Positions 47,250 through 58,948 of a DNA stretch of 64,000 nt are shown here, piece by piece. The position numbers and the translations under genes were made by a program. The notes under the pieces were generated by a model that saw nothing but the letters and a program-made list of their open reading frames with translations, had not been told where the DNA came from and did not search any database. The stretch comes from Parietaria judaica. Lineage: Eukaryota; Streptophyta; Magnoliopsida; Rosales; Urticaceae. The stretch lies in NCBI GenBank assembly GCA_954871525.1, contig OX940861.1:36903201-36967200 (forward strand). Reading direction: 5' to 3'. Position 1 is the first letter of the stretch. Every line of letters starts with the position of its first letter.

Positions 47250-47956
47250 TGTAAAGACGTATTTTCGCGTTGCACATATAATATGACGTTATAATCGTGA
47301 ACGATATGGAATAAAGAGAGTGCAAAAAAGTAAAGGAACACCAATACTTTTTGGTAACGCAGTTCGGACTTCCTGTCACTACTTCTGCGGGGCACTCACC
47401 CAGATTAATAAACCAAGAGATTACAGATGAAGATTACAATCAGTAATACAAACAGGATACAAAGCATAAATAGGAAACTCGCCCTTGTTGTCACGACAAC
47501 AGCTTTGACATCCGAAATAATCTCTTGATGAACTTGCAAGATCCCCTTGCAACAACCAGCTACGAACGTCCCGTCCTTCTTCACTTCACTCGTGAATTGC
47601 TGATCGACTTTTCCCGAAGATTTTAGAGAATATCTCTGTAAGTGCAAACAAATGGGACCTCATTAGCCGGGACATATAGGAGCTCCTCACTAATTCCTCT
47701 TCATCAATCAGCTCCTGAAATCTCTCACATGATACGAATATCCACGCAAATCTCTTCATTCATTCCAGCGTAATATTCATCATTAACTTCAGAGAGATAC
47801 CAACTCAATCACTCCTTGATTGAGAATCCATCTGATGACTTTCCTGAAATGACTTAGTAGCTGTCATGACATTAAGGATGTCGATACTTTCCATAAATAG
47901 ACAAAACCGAATTATGAAATAATGAATACTCAATAATCGTAAATAATGATTCAACA
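47250..47956 (-). repeat. 5' LTR of the Sirevirus
   Basis: It has the same TG...CA ends and 707-bp length as the 3' LTR. Differences are scattered single-base changes. Confidence 0.95.
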
Positions 47957-47961
47957 TATCC

Positions 47962-48259
47962 ATTGTTTTAATAATAAAAAAAAATATTTGCATGTTTTAA
48001 TATAATGGTTATGTAATATGTAATACATGTTCTTTAGTTTCACAATAAAATAAATTTTTAATGTTTATTTAAAAACATTGAACAATTCTGCACAAAGATT
48101 GTTTAAAACATTAAATAAATCGATCTATATGCAATAGTAGACATCAATATAGTATCAAATCAATTAAAAAAATATAAAATAATTGTAAAAGCATTGCAAA
48201 ACCCAAGAAGGTAAAAGTAACAGTCAGTAAGTAAAAGGGACAAAGCTTCATCTTCTTCC
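47962..48259. other. Intergenic AT-rich DNA between Sirevirus and LINE
   Basis: No feature beyond the flanking duplications was seen. Confidence 0.6.
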
Positions 48260-50169
48260 TTCAACTTTTTTTTGAAAGCAAATTGATTTCATTCAATCAA
48301 GAAAGTTGGGGAGAAAAATCCCTCAACACCGTTGCTACAAGCCACTCCGAGCAAAAAGGACACATAAGGTCCGAATCAAGAGAAAAGAGACGTCTCTTGG
48401 CCAAAGCATTGGCCACCTCGTTACATTCCCGTGGAACCCATGTCCACTCTCCGGTCCCGCCTAGCTCTCGGCTGAGCTCCCGCACCTCCGCAATAATCGG
48501 GCCTTGCAAGCCCAACGAGTCTCGTGCCTTGGTGAGGTGGGAGGCCCGCAAGCAATCCGTCTCAACATGCTCGATCCTCCACCCCTGTTAGCGAGCAAAG
48601 AGAAGCCCCCGTCGCATCGCAATGCACTCTCCGGTGAGAGCCGAGTCGACATGGTCGACCAAGGAAGCCAGGACTCCCATGACCCGACCGAGGTGGTCTC
48701 GAACAACCGCTCCCACCGCTGCCCGTCCCGTCTCCCTGTCCCAAGCCGCATCTACGTTGAGCTTGAGGCTCCCTGCAACCGGCCTGGACCAAGTCCTTGG
48801 TACCTCCTCCCTCGGCGAGCGGTGATTCTCCGTCGTGTGCGCACACCGCTTGAAACTTGTGAACCATCCATCGACTTCTTCCACCCAAGCCTCTGGGGCC
48901 CGTACGCGGTGCTCGAATAGGCGAAGGTTGCGATCGGACCACGTCGCCCAAATTAGCCCGCAAAAGAGCTCGAAGTGCGGTTTGGAAAGACTCTCGAGCG
49001 CCCGGTAGCACAACTCCTGAAACGGAATCTCCCCCGTCTTTTCCACCCACCGGTGGATCGTCGATGATGCCCAAATGGCCTTGGCTCTCTCACACCCCCA
49101 GACGGCATGTGAGGCGTCCTCCGGGAGTGCCCCGCAAAAATTGCAAAAGGGTAGAACGTCTACCCCTCGGATTCGAAGTGCCCCGTTGGTCGGAAGAGCT
49201 TCCGACCACGCGTGCCACACCATGTGCTTCACCTTCGCGGGGATCACCGTACCCCACAAAGCTTTCCACCAATTTGGCTCCCCCCTTCCCGAGCCCGAGG
49301 GTCCGCTCCGTGCTTCTGACCTAGCTAGTCGGTAACCGGACCGCACCGAGTAGATCCCATTGTCTTCGTGGTGCCAAACAAGCCGATCTGGACCCTTCCC
49401 CATCGGGATCCTCAGGACGGCCTCCGCATCGTAAGGGGTTAAGAGGGCCTCGACCCGAGAAAGGTCCCAATGGCCGTGGGAGACTAGATCGGCTACCCGC
49501 CACGGATACCCGTCGTCCGGAGCCTCCGAGGTGGCGAAGAAAGCCCCGGGCCGAGGGATCCAAGGTTGGCCATGGACCCGTACGTTGCCGTCCCCAATTT
49601 GCCATCTCGTGCCGCGTCTAAGCAAGTCTCGTCCCCAACACAGACTCTTGCAAAGGAACGAGGAACGTCCCTTGCAATTGAAGTCGAGGATCGAGGTATC
49701 GGGGTAGTACTTGGCTTTTAGAATCCGCGCTAAGAGACAACCGGGGTTTTGGATGATCCGCCATGAAAGCCGTGCTACGAGGGCCCGGTTGAAATCACCC
49801 ATGTCCTTGAAGCCCAGACCACCCTCCCCTTTCGGCTTTGCGAGAACGTCCCATCTTCGCCAATGGATCTTTCTCGACTCCTCCGACCCGCCCTACCAAA
49901 ACCGAGCGGTAACAGCGTGAAGATCTTTGATGGTGCGGACAGGGAGCCGGAAAAGACTCATGAGATAGGTGGGGATGGCTTGCACCACTGATTTGATCAA
50001 GACTTCCCGTCCCCCGGCCGAGAAGAACTTTGTTATCCACGTCCCGAGATGCTTCTTGACCCGGCTCGTGATCTTGCTAAAGACAGCACACTTGTTTTGG
50101 CCAACGTGTACCGGAAGCCCGAGATAAGACTCGAGATCCGGAACGGCTTGTGATTTTTTTTTTCTTCTA
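48260..50169 (-). mobile_element. 5'-truncated LINE
   Basis: A minus-strand non-LTR retrotransposon remnant keeps only the C-terminal part of its second ORF. A short poly-A (TTTTTTTT on the plus strand, 48266-48274) marks the 3' end. The 12-bp sequence TTCATCTTCTTC occurs at both borders (about 48246-48258 and 50170-50181), as expected for target-primed insertion. The high GC content contrasts strongly with the flanks. Confidence 0.85.
48297..50160 (-). pseudogene. LINE reverse transcriptase C-terminus with zf-RVT and RNase H
   Basis: The remnant begins within the reverse transcriptase C-terminal region (SYLGLPVHVGQNK, then KHLGTWITKFFSAGGREVLI and AIPTYLMSLFRLP). It continues through a linker (GGLGFKDMGDFNRALVARLS) to the zf-RVT domain (ALWGTVIPAKVKHMVWHA, CNFCGALPEDASHAVWGC). 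The plant-type RNase H follows (LKLNVDAAWD, ALTGECIAMRRGL). Stops occur at 49893, where a Trp codon is expected, and 48588, and the last part (48551-48297) is in a shifted frame. The endonuclease and the catalytic reverse transcriptase core are absent. It is a dead 5'-truncated copy. Confidence 0.9.
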
Positions 50170-50182
50170 TTCATCTTCTTCT

Positions 50183-50797
50183 CAATGTGATAATTTTTAA
50201 GAAAAACTCATGAAATGCTGATTTATACTCAAACTTTTTTAAAATTGCCCATAGTTTGATTAAATCAGTTTTTGCCCATTTATTTTGTTTTGTTCCCAAA
50301 ATAAACCTGATTCTTATTTACCAATTTAATATTAAAATAATAAGAGAAATGGTAGTAAATGAAGGAGAAATTGTCAAATTTAATATTACCATATTTGACC
50401 AAACTAATTAAATGCCAATTCAAAATTTATTGTTATATTTTCCAAATATTTTCTCACTCTCTCGTTGTCTCTCTCCCTCTCCCTTCGCTTCCCTCCTCAC
50501 CAAATTGTACCTCGCCATGGCCCATATTCATCGCTCGCTCTCCTATCGTTGTCGCAGGCAACGGCTCGCCCGCTTCTCTCTTGCGTTGATTCTCTCCTGC
50601 GTTGATTCTCTTTCGGTCACAAATCTCTGCCTCGTCGCTGTTCAGAACGCCGTCGACGACGCCGGCCTTCAGCACTCCTTCTTCGAATGCGTTCACCGTC
50701 GGAGATGGCTTCGGATTGATGCAAGCTAATCCGTTGAGTGGCTATTTTGGTTTTGCAGGTTCCTTCGCGGCGCCGGTCATCTCAGGTGACTCTGTAG
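50183..50797. other. Unassigned region with GC-rich island
   Basis: AT-rich sequence (50183-50450) is followed by a CT-rich leader-like tract (50455-50500) and a GC-rich island to about 50720. Open frames in the island show no domain that can be trusted. It may be part of a non-autonomous element with a captured gene piece, like those at 9199 and 12331, but ends were not found. Confidence 0.35.
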
Positions 50798-51115
50798 TTA
50801 CGATTACATAATTGTAGTTGCGATTACGTAATTGTAGTTATTTTACGTAACTACAGTTACGTATATGTAGTTACAATTACAAATGTAGTTTTTGTTACAC
50901 TTACGTAACTTTATTTACGATTACGTAATAATAGTTACGATTATGTCACTGTAGTTACGATTACAATTACAAATGTAATTTTTGTTATAATTACGTATAT
51001 GTAGTTACGATTACAAATGTAGTTTTTGTTACACTTACTTGACTGTAGCTACGATTAAGTAATTGTAATTACTTTACGTAATTACAGTTACGTATATGTA
51101 GTTACGTATATCTAT
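50798..51115. repeat. Degenerate GTAGTTACGATTACGTAA minisatellite
   Basis: About 320 bp are built of GTAGTTACGATTAC and GTAATT, GTATAT and ACAAAT variants in mixed order and orientation. The motif GTTACG recurs many times on each strand. No coding role is seen. Confidence 0.8.
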
Positions 51116-51439
51116 CGATGGTGGATTGGAATAGAGAGCAATCCATCTCTATCAATTGGTGGATTGGAATTGAGAGCAATACATCTCTGCCAATGGATCT
51201 CTGTCAATTGGTGTATGTATCGAAGGTGCCTCTGCAAGCGAGTCGAAGGAGATTGACGGTGACGAACGATGACCGAGAATTGAATCGATGATGACAACCA
51301 CCAATCGATGATGGCAGAGAAATGAATTGATCGAAGAATTGAAAAAAGAACTGCAATTACAATAGCAGGATGACAACCACCAAACGACGGAGCCGGCAAC
51401 CATCGGCAAAGGAAAAGCCAACGATCGGTGACCGAGAAG

Positions 51440-51710
51440 CAGTGGCGGAACCAGGATTCTGAGACAGGGGGGGTTCAAATTTTTTTGATTAAATTTACGT
51501 GATAAATACAACGTCAAAATACAACATTAAATATTTCTAAAATGAACATGATTCAAGTTATATTGTTAATTTGGAGAAAATTAGACTAGAGTTTTATTTT
51601 GGGGGGGGTTTATGTACATAAATTTAAAATATTTTAGTACTATTAGTGCAATTTTTAAAATGTTGGGGGTGGTTTCAACCACCCCACCTCATCACATGGA
51701 TCCGCCCATG
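51440..51710. mobile_element. hAT-type MITE with perfect 8-bp duplication
   Basis: The 271-bp element starts CAGTGGCGGAACC and ends GGATCCGCCCATG. CCGAGAAG flanks it exactly at 51432-51439 and 51711-51718. It is AT-rich with G-runs near 51470 and 51602 and has no coding sequence. A similar CGGTGGCCGTGGATCCGCCC stretch near 51942-51970 looks like an end of a related element. Confidence 0.88.
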
Positions 51711-51718
51711 CCGAGAAG

Positions 51719-52274
51719 CCAACAATCAGAATGACAAGGATCAACGTGGAAGGAGAAAATGATGGAGATTGAGATGCAACGATATAAAAAAAAAATAGGA
51801 AGAATTTAATTTACATAATAATAGTTGTATATTAGTCAAACTAATCACGTTTAAAACTTCCTCAAAAATAGGTTGATTTAAATTATTATTATTATAATAA
51901 ATGAATATTATATAAAGGAAAATGAAAGGGGGGCTACAGTCCCTGTACCGGTGGCCGTGGATCCGCCCCTAATAAGACATAAAATTGACGTGAAATACGA
52001 ATTAGTAATTACCACTTTAATTTAAAAAAGGTTCACTCGATATATACTCGAACACATTGACATTTTGTTTTTTGCCACAATTTTGGGAAATAAAAAAGAA
52101 AAGGCAATGGGCAATAAATACAAAAAAGCGATGACAGTATGGTCGGCACGAGCTTCCACGGATTATCATACTCGAAATAAATGAAGTACTGAAATTCAAA
52201 GGCATTATTAATTTGAAAAAGTAACTACTTACTTGTAAATTCTTACTCCTATTTGTTACATGGTATTATTACAA
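51719..52274. other. Intergenic DNA
   Basis: No gene was seen. It contains the possible related MITE end near 51942-51970. Confidence 0.5.
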
Positions 52275-54042
52275 CTAGTGGATTGACCACGCGTTGCGCG
52301 GTTGCGCGAAACTTATGTTTTTAAATTTGAGAAAAATATCAAAGAGCTTTACTTTCTTAGGCAATGCATGTAAAAAAAACATTATAATTATGAGAATTTT
52401 CTATAAAGCAATCTGTACAATATGTAAATAATATTGGACAAAAGTACGCAAAGAAAGTTAATTTTGAAATACTCCACTTAAAATTATCTTTACAATTATT
52501 TAAGTTTGTTGGATGTTTTTGTATATTCAAACTATCTTTTGCAAGGTATGAGGATAAACAACGACACCATAATGAGTGACCTTTACATGTGACTATATCA
52601 AAATATGATAAATATTGAAAACACATCATTCTTCTCTTGGAGATAAAAACTATTACTTCCTGCGCCCTCTATCGATTCTATTCTCTCAAAACCTATTAAC
52701 AATAGAGACATTTGATTAATAAAAATTGTTCTAGTTTTTAATGCACAATTTTTTAGATAAGAAAAAAACTAATTATTTAATTCATTCTTTTCAAAAGAGC
52801 ATGATCATTGTATCATATTTTGATTTTGAAAAAAAAAATTATATTCTTTTAATAGAATAGCACCAAATTTTTTATAGTAAGAAAAATATGATCAAACCTA
52901 AATAAATATGGAAGACTTAAATAAAAATAATATACGAACAGAAAATGATTTTTCATTAACTGTCTGTTGGGACTTTTAGCAAAGCCCAGCCCAAGGCTGG
53001 ACGTTGAAGCTCACAGTCGGGGACTAACACTGTCTTATTACGTTTATTAAAAAAAAAGGCAAAATTTCATATTGGATATATTAATCTTATCCTTACCATT
53101 ATACTCTCAAAATATTTATTACAAAGAACATGAAGAACAAAAACATCAATCCCAATAAACAACATCAATCAAGAAGTATGTAAAACTTTCGATTATGTCT
53201 GCATAGAAATAAATAAAAGGACATAAATACATATATGACATATATACACACATTCATATTATATAGTTTTGTCATTCACACGCATTTTTATAACATTTGC
53301 CGTAACAAAATAAAATCTATGCCTATTAATTGAAGGATCAGCCTCCATTTATGTTAGAGAAAAATATCTTTACAATCTACAGCTTTGTATGATCTTGTAT
53401 TATCAACCATTTTTTTATTATATATAATGTTGACGTTATGTCCTCTATCATTTTTGGTTTGAACTTTGACATTTTCACCATGATGCTTTTTTATAGTAGC
53501 GATGATAAACGTTTTCTAAAATAAACAAATTGAAAGTATAAAAAAAATGGTAAGTTTCATATACCAAGTAATGAAAACAAATGTATATTCACACAACGGA
53601 ATACTGTAATATAATATGATCTGTATATAGGAAGACTCCATATATTTAAGAAAAATGATACGCATAAAAGTTTAGAAATCAATCTATACCATTAATAATA
53701 ACTCTACAAAATAATAGAAAAAGAAACTTATATGTTCATCGATAAGAACCATATCAACACTGATTAACTCTCTAGAAAAATCAAAAGGTTTGTTAAGGCA
53801 TGAATGAATTAAAACCATTTTGTTTTAAATGAGGAGATGCCAAGGCATTGAGCTTAACTGGCTTCTAAAAAAATTACTAAAAATTAATTACTTAGGTTTA
53901 TAAATACACGTTAAAATGACTTTTAAAATTTATAGAGTTGATTCACTTTTGGTTATACATTTTTTTATTTATGTACAATGGTGCATTAGTAGAAGGACTT
54001 TTGATATAGAACCAAAGAATTTTATACATTCACCATAAGTTT

Positions 54043-54073
<31 letters not shown>

Positions 54074-56489
54074 ATTTAATGCATTAATCAAATTGATATA
54101 GACCTTCTTTTATGACTGTTAATTGCCATGCGTTAATGAAATGATATTTTTGCTATTTTAATTACTTTCACCCCAATAGTAAAAAAATGCAATGCATTAT
54201 GACTTGGGACTTTGATCAAATATTAAGAACCCAAGAAACATGTTATTAGAGAGAACAAAATATGATTAGAGGGAAAGAACTAAATTGTTCATCTCTTACA
54301 AAAGCTTTTAAAGTTTTAATGGGACATAATAGATGTCTTGAATAAAATAAAAAAAAATAAAAAAATTATCTCATATATACTTTTTACAATATATAATAAT
54401 TGAACACAATAGTGATAAATCTCAGTAGTGTCTTCAAGCTTCCGCATCACCCCGTATGTTCTTGTTGTCAATAATTACTCGATCAGGCTCACTCGATCCT
54501 CGATCTACGTAAGGGTGAGCTCCAAATTTATTGCCATGTTTTCATCGAGTAGACTCTCTTAAGTCGTGATCATCTTAAATACATCCGCGGGATCGTTCAC
54601 CTTAGAAAATAAATGGAAATGAAACAAATATATTAAATCTAATAGATAAAACCATGCATAAAAAATGTAAATATCTAAAAAAGAAAGAATACATGCATTA
54701 AAAAAAAAAAAAAAAAAACTCACCGTGAATTCTCACCGAAGAAAGAAGGTTGTGGTCGGAGCAAAAAATCGCTAGCTAAATTAATCATATACAAATTTTA
54801 CACAAATATTCAAAGATTACTCTCACAAAGCATGCAATATTTGAAATATATTTTATAATAAATATTATAAAGAGTGGAAGTTCAACAGTCACCTTAACTA
54901 ATATCAATGATATATTTTACCCTTTGATTATGATAAAAAAAAAGAAAAAAAAAAGAGAGAGAGAATTCGCCTCTCACAAAGCTTGACTGCAACAAAAAAT
55001 ATGTCACAAATTTAGACTCATTAACCTTCTCAAAACTTATCCAAAACTATTGAATAAAGCAGTACATCTTTTGAATTTCTTTTTATTTATTTACCAGTAT
55101 CTATGAAATAAATTCAAGCATTTTGAATGTAGAACTCATCCTTTTCATTCTCCGATTCCTTTAATCTGCAATCCCAATAAACTAAAGTCCTACATTAGCA
55201 TATTAAGTACCCTTGTATGCCCACTATAAGATTAGAAACAAAGAACTTCCAAGCATTTAAGCCTTCTTCCACAAATAAAAATATAGCATCATTGTTACTT
55301 ATTTCTCATCATATGAATAATCTCCAGAAAAAGAAACAACTGAGAAAGAAAGAATATCGTTGTCACCGAAAGAGCACGCGGCGATGCGTCCTCAAAAACC
55401 GAGTAAGAAACATATTTTTTATTATATTTTAACGAAAATGGATATAAAATATTACTCCATCATATAATACGACTCATTACTACCCTACCGGTTAACATAC
55501 AATTTGTAACAATACCCATTAACTAACTTAGGAGAGGCCCTCGTGTTGTGTTGCGCACACTTTTCGTCAGATTCGCGGGTGGTGCTTTTATCTGTTCATC
55601 ATCCTCAAATTTTTTCATAGTCACTCCCTGCATATGAGAAAGCAAAAACAAAACAAAACATAAGATGAGTGAAAATAAATAAAAAATTTAAAAATTAAAG
55701 AATAATATAAATTTTATCGAAAAATGTGAGTTAAAGAGATTGCATTGTTGCTTTTGTATTTCATCCAAAAAAACCTCTATTTATAGAGTACTACAAATAC
55801 AATGAACATAAATGACATTAATTTGTATAAATGCAAGTAAATAAATGAATTTAAATGTGAAGAGTCTAAACATAATTCAATTTAAATAAAAGAGGAAGAA
55901 CCAAAGGTCACCTCATTATGAACTAAAAGTCTACTATAAAGAAATTTTCAATATATTTTTATTGAACTAAAAGTCTACTATAAAAGAAATTGGTAAATAA
56001 AAAATAAAATAGCTGTAAATTGTAACAAAAAATTAGTAAACAAATTGTATGACATGATAATCATAAATCGTAGTAAATAAAAGTAAATCAAAATTACTCA
56101 ATATTGCAATACGTGTAGTGTACATTGATCAATATTAATATTATTTTTATTATTTTTCTTATTAATTGGATGACCTTTGGTATGTTTAATCCATTAAATA
56201 TAGACTTTTGATTTTCTTTTCTTAATGTCTAAATTCATTTACTTATATTTATGTAATTAAACTAATAAAAGATATTACTTCTATATTTAATGGATTAATC
56301 ATACCAAAGGTCATCCAATTAATAAGAAAAATAATGAAAATAAATGAAAATTCTATAGAAATTAGAATTCTCAAGGCTTTGATCTTATGATGCCAAATTC
56401 TCAAGTCTTTTTGTAGTATCTTCTTTTCTCAATACTTGAATATTATCATGCTATGTCACTTGTGAGTTCCTCCTTTTATAATATATAGA
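52275..56489 (-). mobile_element. Candidate non-autonomous Helitron
   Basis: On the minus strand the 5' end at 56489 is TCTATATATTATAAAAGG preceded by A. The 3' end at 52275 is CTAG followed by T, with a GC-rich hairpin-prone stretch (GCGCAACCGCGCAACGCG) about 12 bp before it. TC start, CTAG end and insertion between A and T are the Helitron rules, and no inverted terminal repeats or duplication are present. The 4.2-kb interior is AT-rich with only short frames, and no Rep/helicase was found. A shorter relative lies at 60233-60619. An inverted repeat of about 60-bp arms sits near the 5' end (56139-56345). Confidence 0.55.
56139..56345. repeat. Inverted repeat inside the Helitron candidate
   Basis: Left arm AATTGGATGACCTTTGGTAT with flanks (about 56145-56215) pairs with the inverse at about 56285-56345. 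The arms of about 60 bp enclose a spacer of about 70-80 bp. Confidence 0.75.
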
Positions 56490-56559
56490 TTACATGCATC
56501 ACAAATTCAAACTAAACATTTATTTGTGTTTGTTTAATTGGATTAAAAGACAGTATAAA

Positions 56560-58293
56560 TTAATTGGAAGTTTTGCTCATCCGAGGCAAGATGTGCACCG
56601 CCACAAGCGGCAGTGGCAACGGCGGCTCGATGATGGAAACCTTCGGCGGCCGAGCTGCCATGTCGACCATCACAATCCTCTTACCTCTCCCACAAACCGC
56701 ACAGACCCTCTTCCTCGCCGCCGTTATCTGGTCTGCCCCCTCTAATTCCGGCGCTTTCACTATATCTTGCCATATATTATCCCCTCCGACATACCTGTTC
56801 AATATTAAATTATCAATTATTTTTATGTTCAAATAATCTAATAATTATAAAAAGTGTCTGAGTTATATAATATATATAGAATAAATATTTATTGAAAGTC
56901 TTAATTTTGTATTTATGTAATTTTCTGTTTTGTAAATAGATAAATAAATAATTTTATTTGGCACTTTTACCTTTATATTTGTTATTTTTGTCTTTATATA
57001 AATTTTTTTTATTTTTGTCCTTGTTTAGCCTTTACCTTGTATTTTTGTTACTTTTTTTTTACCCCTTCAGCAGCGCCACGAGAACTTGATTGAAAGACTA
57101 GATATGTAAAAAAAAAAAAAAAGATTACTACATAATGATAAAATTACAAAAAAGAGTTTCATAAAAATAAAAATACAAAGTTTAGGTCTTTAATTAGGAT
57201 ATCCAATAATATGTTTGTCCTATAATAGATCTACGTTATTCTATATAATTTTAAAGTGTACCATTCTTTCATAGAAGATAACAAACTACTAGCTAGGATG
57301 AAAATCATAATTCTGTAAGTGTAAGACTTACACTTTTTTTCAAATGATAATAATTAATCATAATTGAATAATAATTTTCATTTAACATTATAAAAGCGCT
57401 CTACACATTTATTTATATAATTAAATTATGAACTACAATCAATAATATATATATACCTGCTAAGAACTCCTCTCCTTTCGTCTACCGTATACAGAATCCC
57501 CTCACCGGCTCTTGCGACAGGCCCGTTCCACCCCGACAGCATCTCCACTGGCATCGCCGACCAGCCGTCACTCGCCGAGTCGTACACCGCCCCTTCCTTC
57601 GCCCCTCCGCCCTTCACGTTCATCATGCAGAGCTTTCCCTCGATTTCCACCGCCTCCCGGCAGAACCTCCCGTTCTTCAACAGCCGCCCGCTTCTCCCAC
57701 CCCCCGTCTCTTCCGACCCTCCACCGCTCCACCTACCGAGCCACGTCGCTCTTATACCCCAGCCCGACACCGCTCGCCACGTACACCGATCCCCCCGCGC
57801 CGCCGGCTACGCACCACCGCCGCGGTTCGAGCAGCACGGGCCCGTGCCGCCACTGCCGCTGCGCCGGGTCAAACACGAGCGAGGACGGGAGCGCAGGGAT
57901 GAGGCCGTGGCCGGTGGCGGCAAGGAGGACGAGCTGGCCAGCTACAGCGAGGGACTGGATGGGGAGCTTCCGGGCGAGGAAGGATGGGTGGCGGTGGAGG
58001 GGCGGGTCGCAGGGTGGCGGAGGGAGGGGCTGCCATGTGTCCGAGAAGGGGTCCAGCGAGAATATCGGTATGGATGGATGAGTTGGGCTTGGCGAGGAGA
58101 GGATGGCGTAGAGGGAGAGGAATGGAGGGAAGTAGTTTGAGTAGAGGCGACGCCATGAACGAGTGACTGAGTAGAGCTCTCTAGGGTTTGCTCTGGAAAG
58201 GCAGAGGCGAGCGATGTGGTTCGACAAACCTGGCAAGAGATCGCTATCATCAGACTCGTGTTTAGATTTGTGGCATTTTGTTTTGGATTCCAT
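56560..58293 (-). pseudogene. SKIP25: F-box/kelch-repeat protein of the SKIP25 type, disrupted
   Basis: The ATG at 58293 starts MESKTKCHKSKHES. An F-box follows (LLPGLSNHIARLCLSRANP, VTRSWRRLYSN), then kelch-like segments (FDPAQRQWRHGP, GGSVYVASGVGLG). A TAG at 57733-57735 interrupts the frame where related proteins have a Ser-like position before VERW. A frame change follows before LKNGRFCREAV. The rest (GKLCMMNVKGGGAKEGAVYD, GWNGPVA) is well kept to a GT donor at 57456. Exon 2 (56794-56560) joins in phase and ends VAVHILPRM plus a short tail. In Arabidopsis this protein is an SCF ubiquitin-ligase substrate adaptor. The two lesions suggest a recent pseudogene, or sequencing errors. Confidence 0.8.
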
Positions 58294-58948
58294 GTGGTCT
58301 GTGAAACCTACGTACAAGGTATCTAACAATGAAATGTATATATACGTAATATATGTTGCGGCCTTTACCTTTAATGATTCATCTCCCTGAAAATATGCTG
58401 ATAGATTGAAAATAAGAACTTTGGCTGGAATAAAGCAAGCAAACAAACATATATAGCTAAGAACGATGAACGGTTTAAAAAAAGAAAAGAATAAAAAAAG
58501 AAGAAGGGAAATTTAGTTTGAAACTGGGAACCGGTACTTCCCGGTTCACGGTTTATGGAACCGGGAACCGGAATCGGTACCAAAAGCCAAATTTCTCAGT
58601 TTTTGATGCCGGTTCTTGTTTTAAACTACATGTACTTTTAGATGTTTTTATATTATGTCGTTTTTAAATATTTTGTATGTTTATTGTAGTTTTTGGGTTT
58701 TATGTCATTTTTTATTACTTAAACTACATGTAGTTTTCGTTATAAGGGTTTATTATTTCCCATTTTCCATTCTCGGCCCTTTCAATATCTGTTCTTCTTT
58801 TTTATCACATGAATTCATTTTATTCTCGTAGTGAATATTCTCTCCGATTTTTAGGTAATAAACGAGGCAGCAATCAAAAGGAGTAGAATTTTTTTCTTGT
58901 GTAGCTTAGTTTTAATATTTCAAAAGAATCAACAATTATTTATAAATT
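58294..58948. other. Upstream region of the F-box gene with a hAT MITE scrap
   Basis: No gene was seen. About 58518-58610 has GGAACCGG and CCGGTTC groups (GGGAACCGGTACTTCCCGG) like the interior of the hAT MITEs at 8586 and 22296, but without ends. Confidence 0.45.

Larger units (their letters stand above)
38253..47956 (-). mobile_element. Sirevirus-type Ty1/copia retrotransposon with envelope-like ORF
   Basis: This 9.7-kb minus-strand element has two LTRs of 707 bp, a primer site matching initiator-Met tRNA, a polypurine tract, gag, pol in copia order (protease, integrase, reverse transcriptase, RNase H) and an extra ORF after pol. That layout defines the Sirevirus (SIRE1/Maximus) group. The flanks TATAC (38248-38252) and TATCC (47957-47961) are a target duplication with one change. 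By eye the LTRs differ at roughly 30 positions, so the insertion is not recent. All reading frames carry lesions. Confidence 0.92.

Noticed and set aside
50412..50811. Open frames in the GC-rich island, one with Ser/Thr/Pro and FG pairs like a nucleoporin
   Set aside because: Too short and of biased composition; no conserved domain, splice structure or neighbour supports it.
51152..51517. Minus-strand open frame of 121 residues
   Set aside because: It crosses the border of a MITE insertion and has repetitive composition, so it cannot be a real gene as read.
57512..58140. Plus-strand open frames opposite the F-box gene
   Set aside because: They are antisense shadows; the minus-strand frames carry the F-box and kelch signatures.
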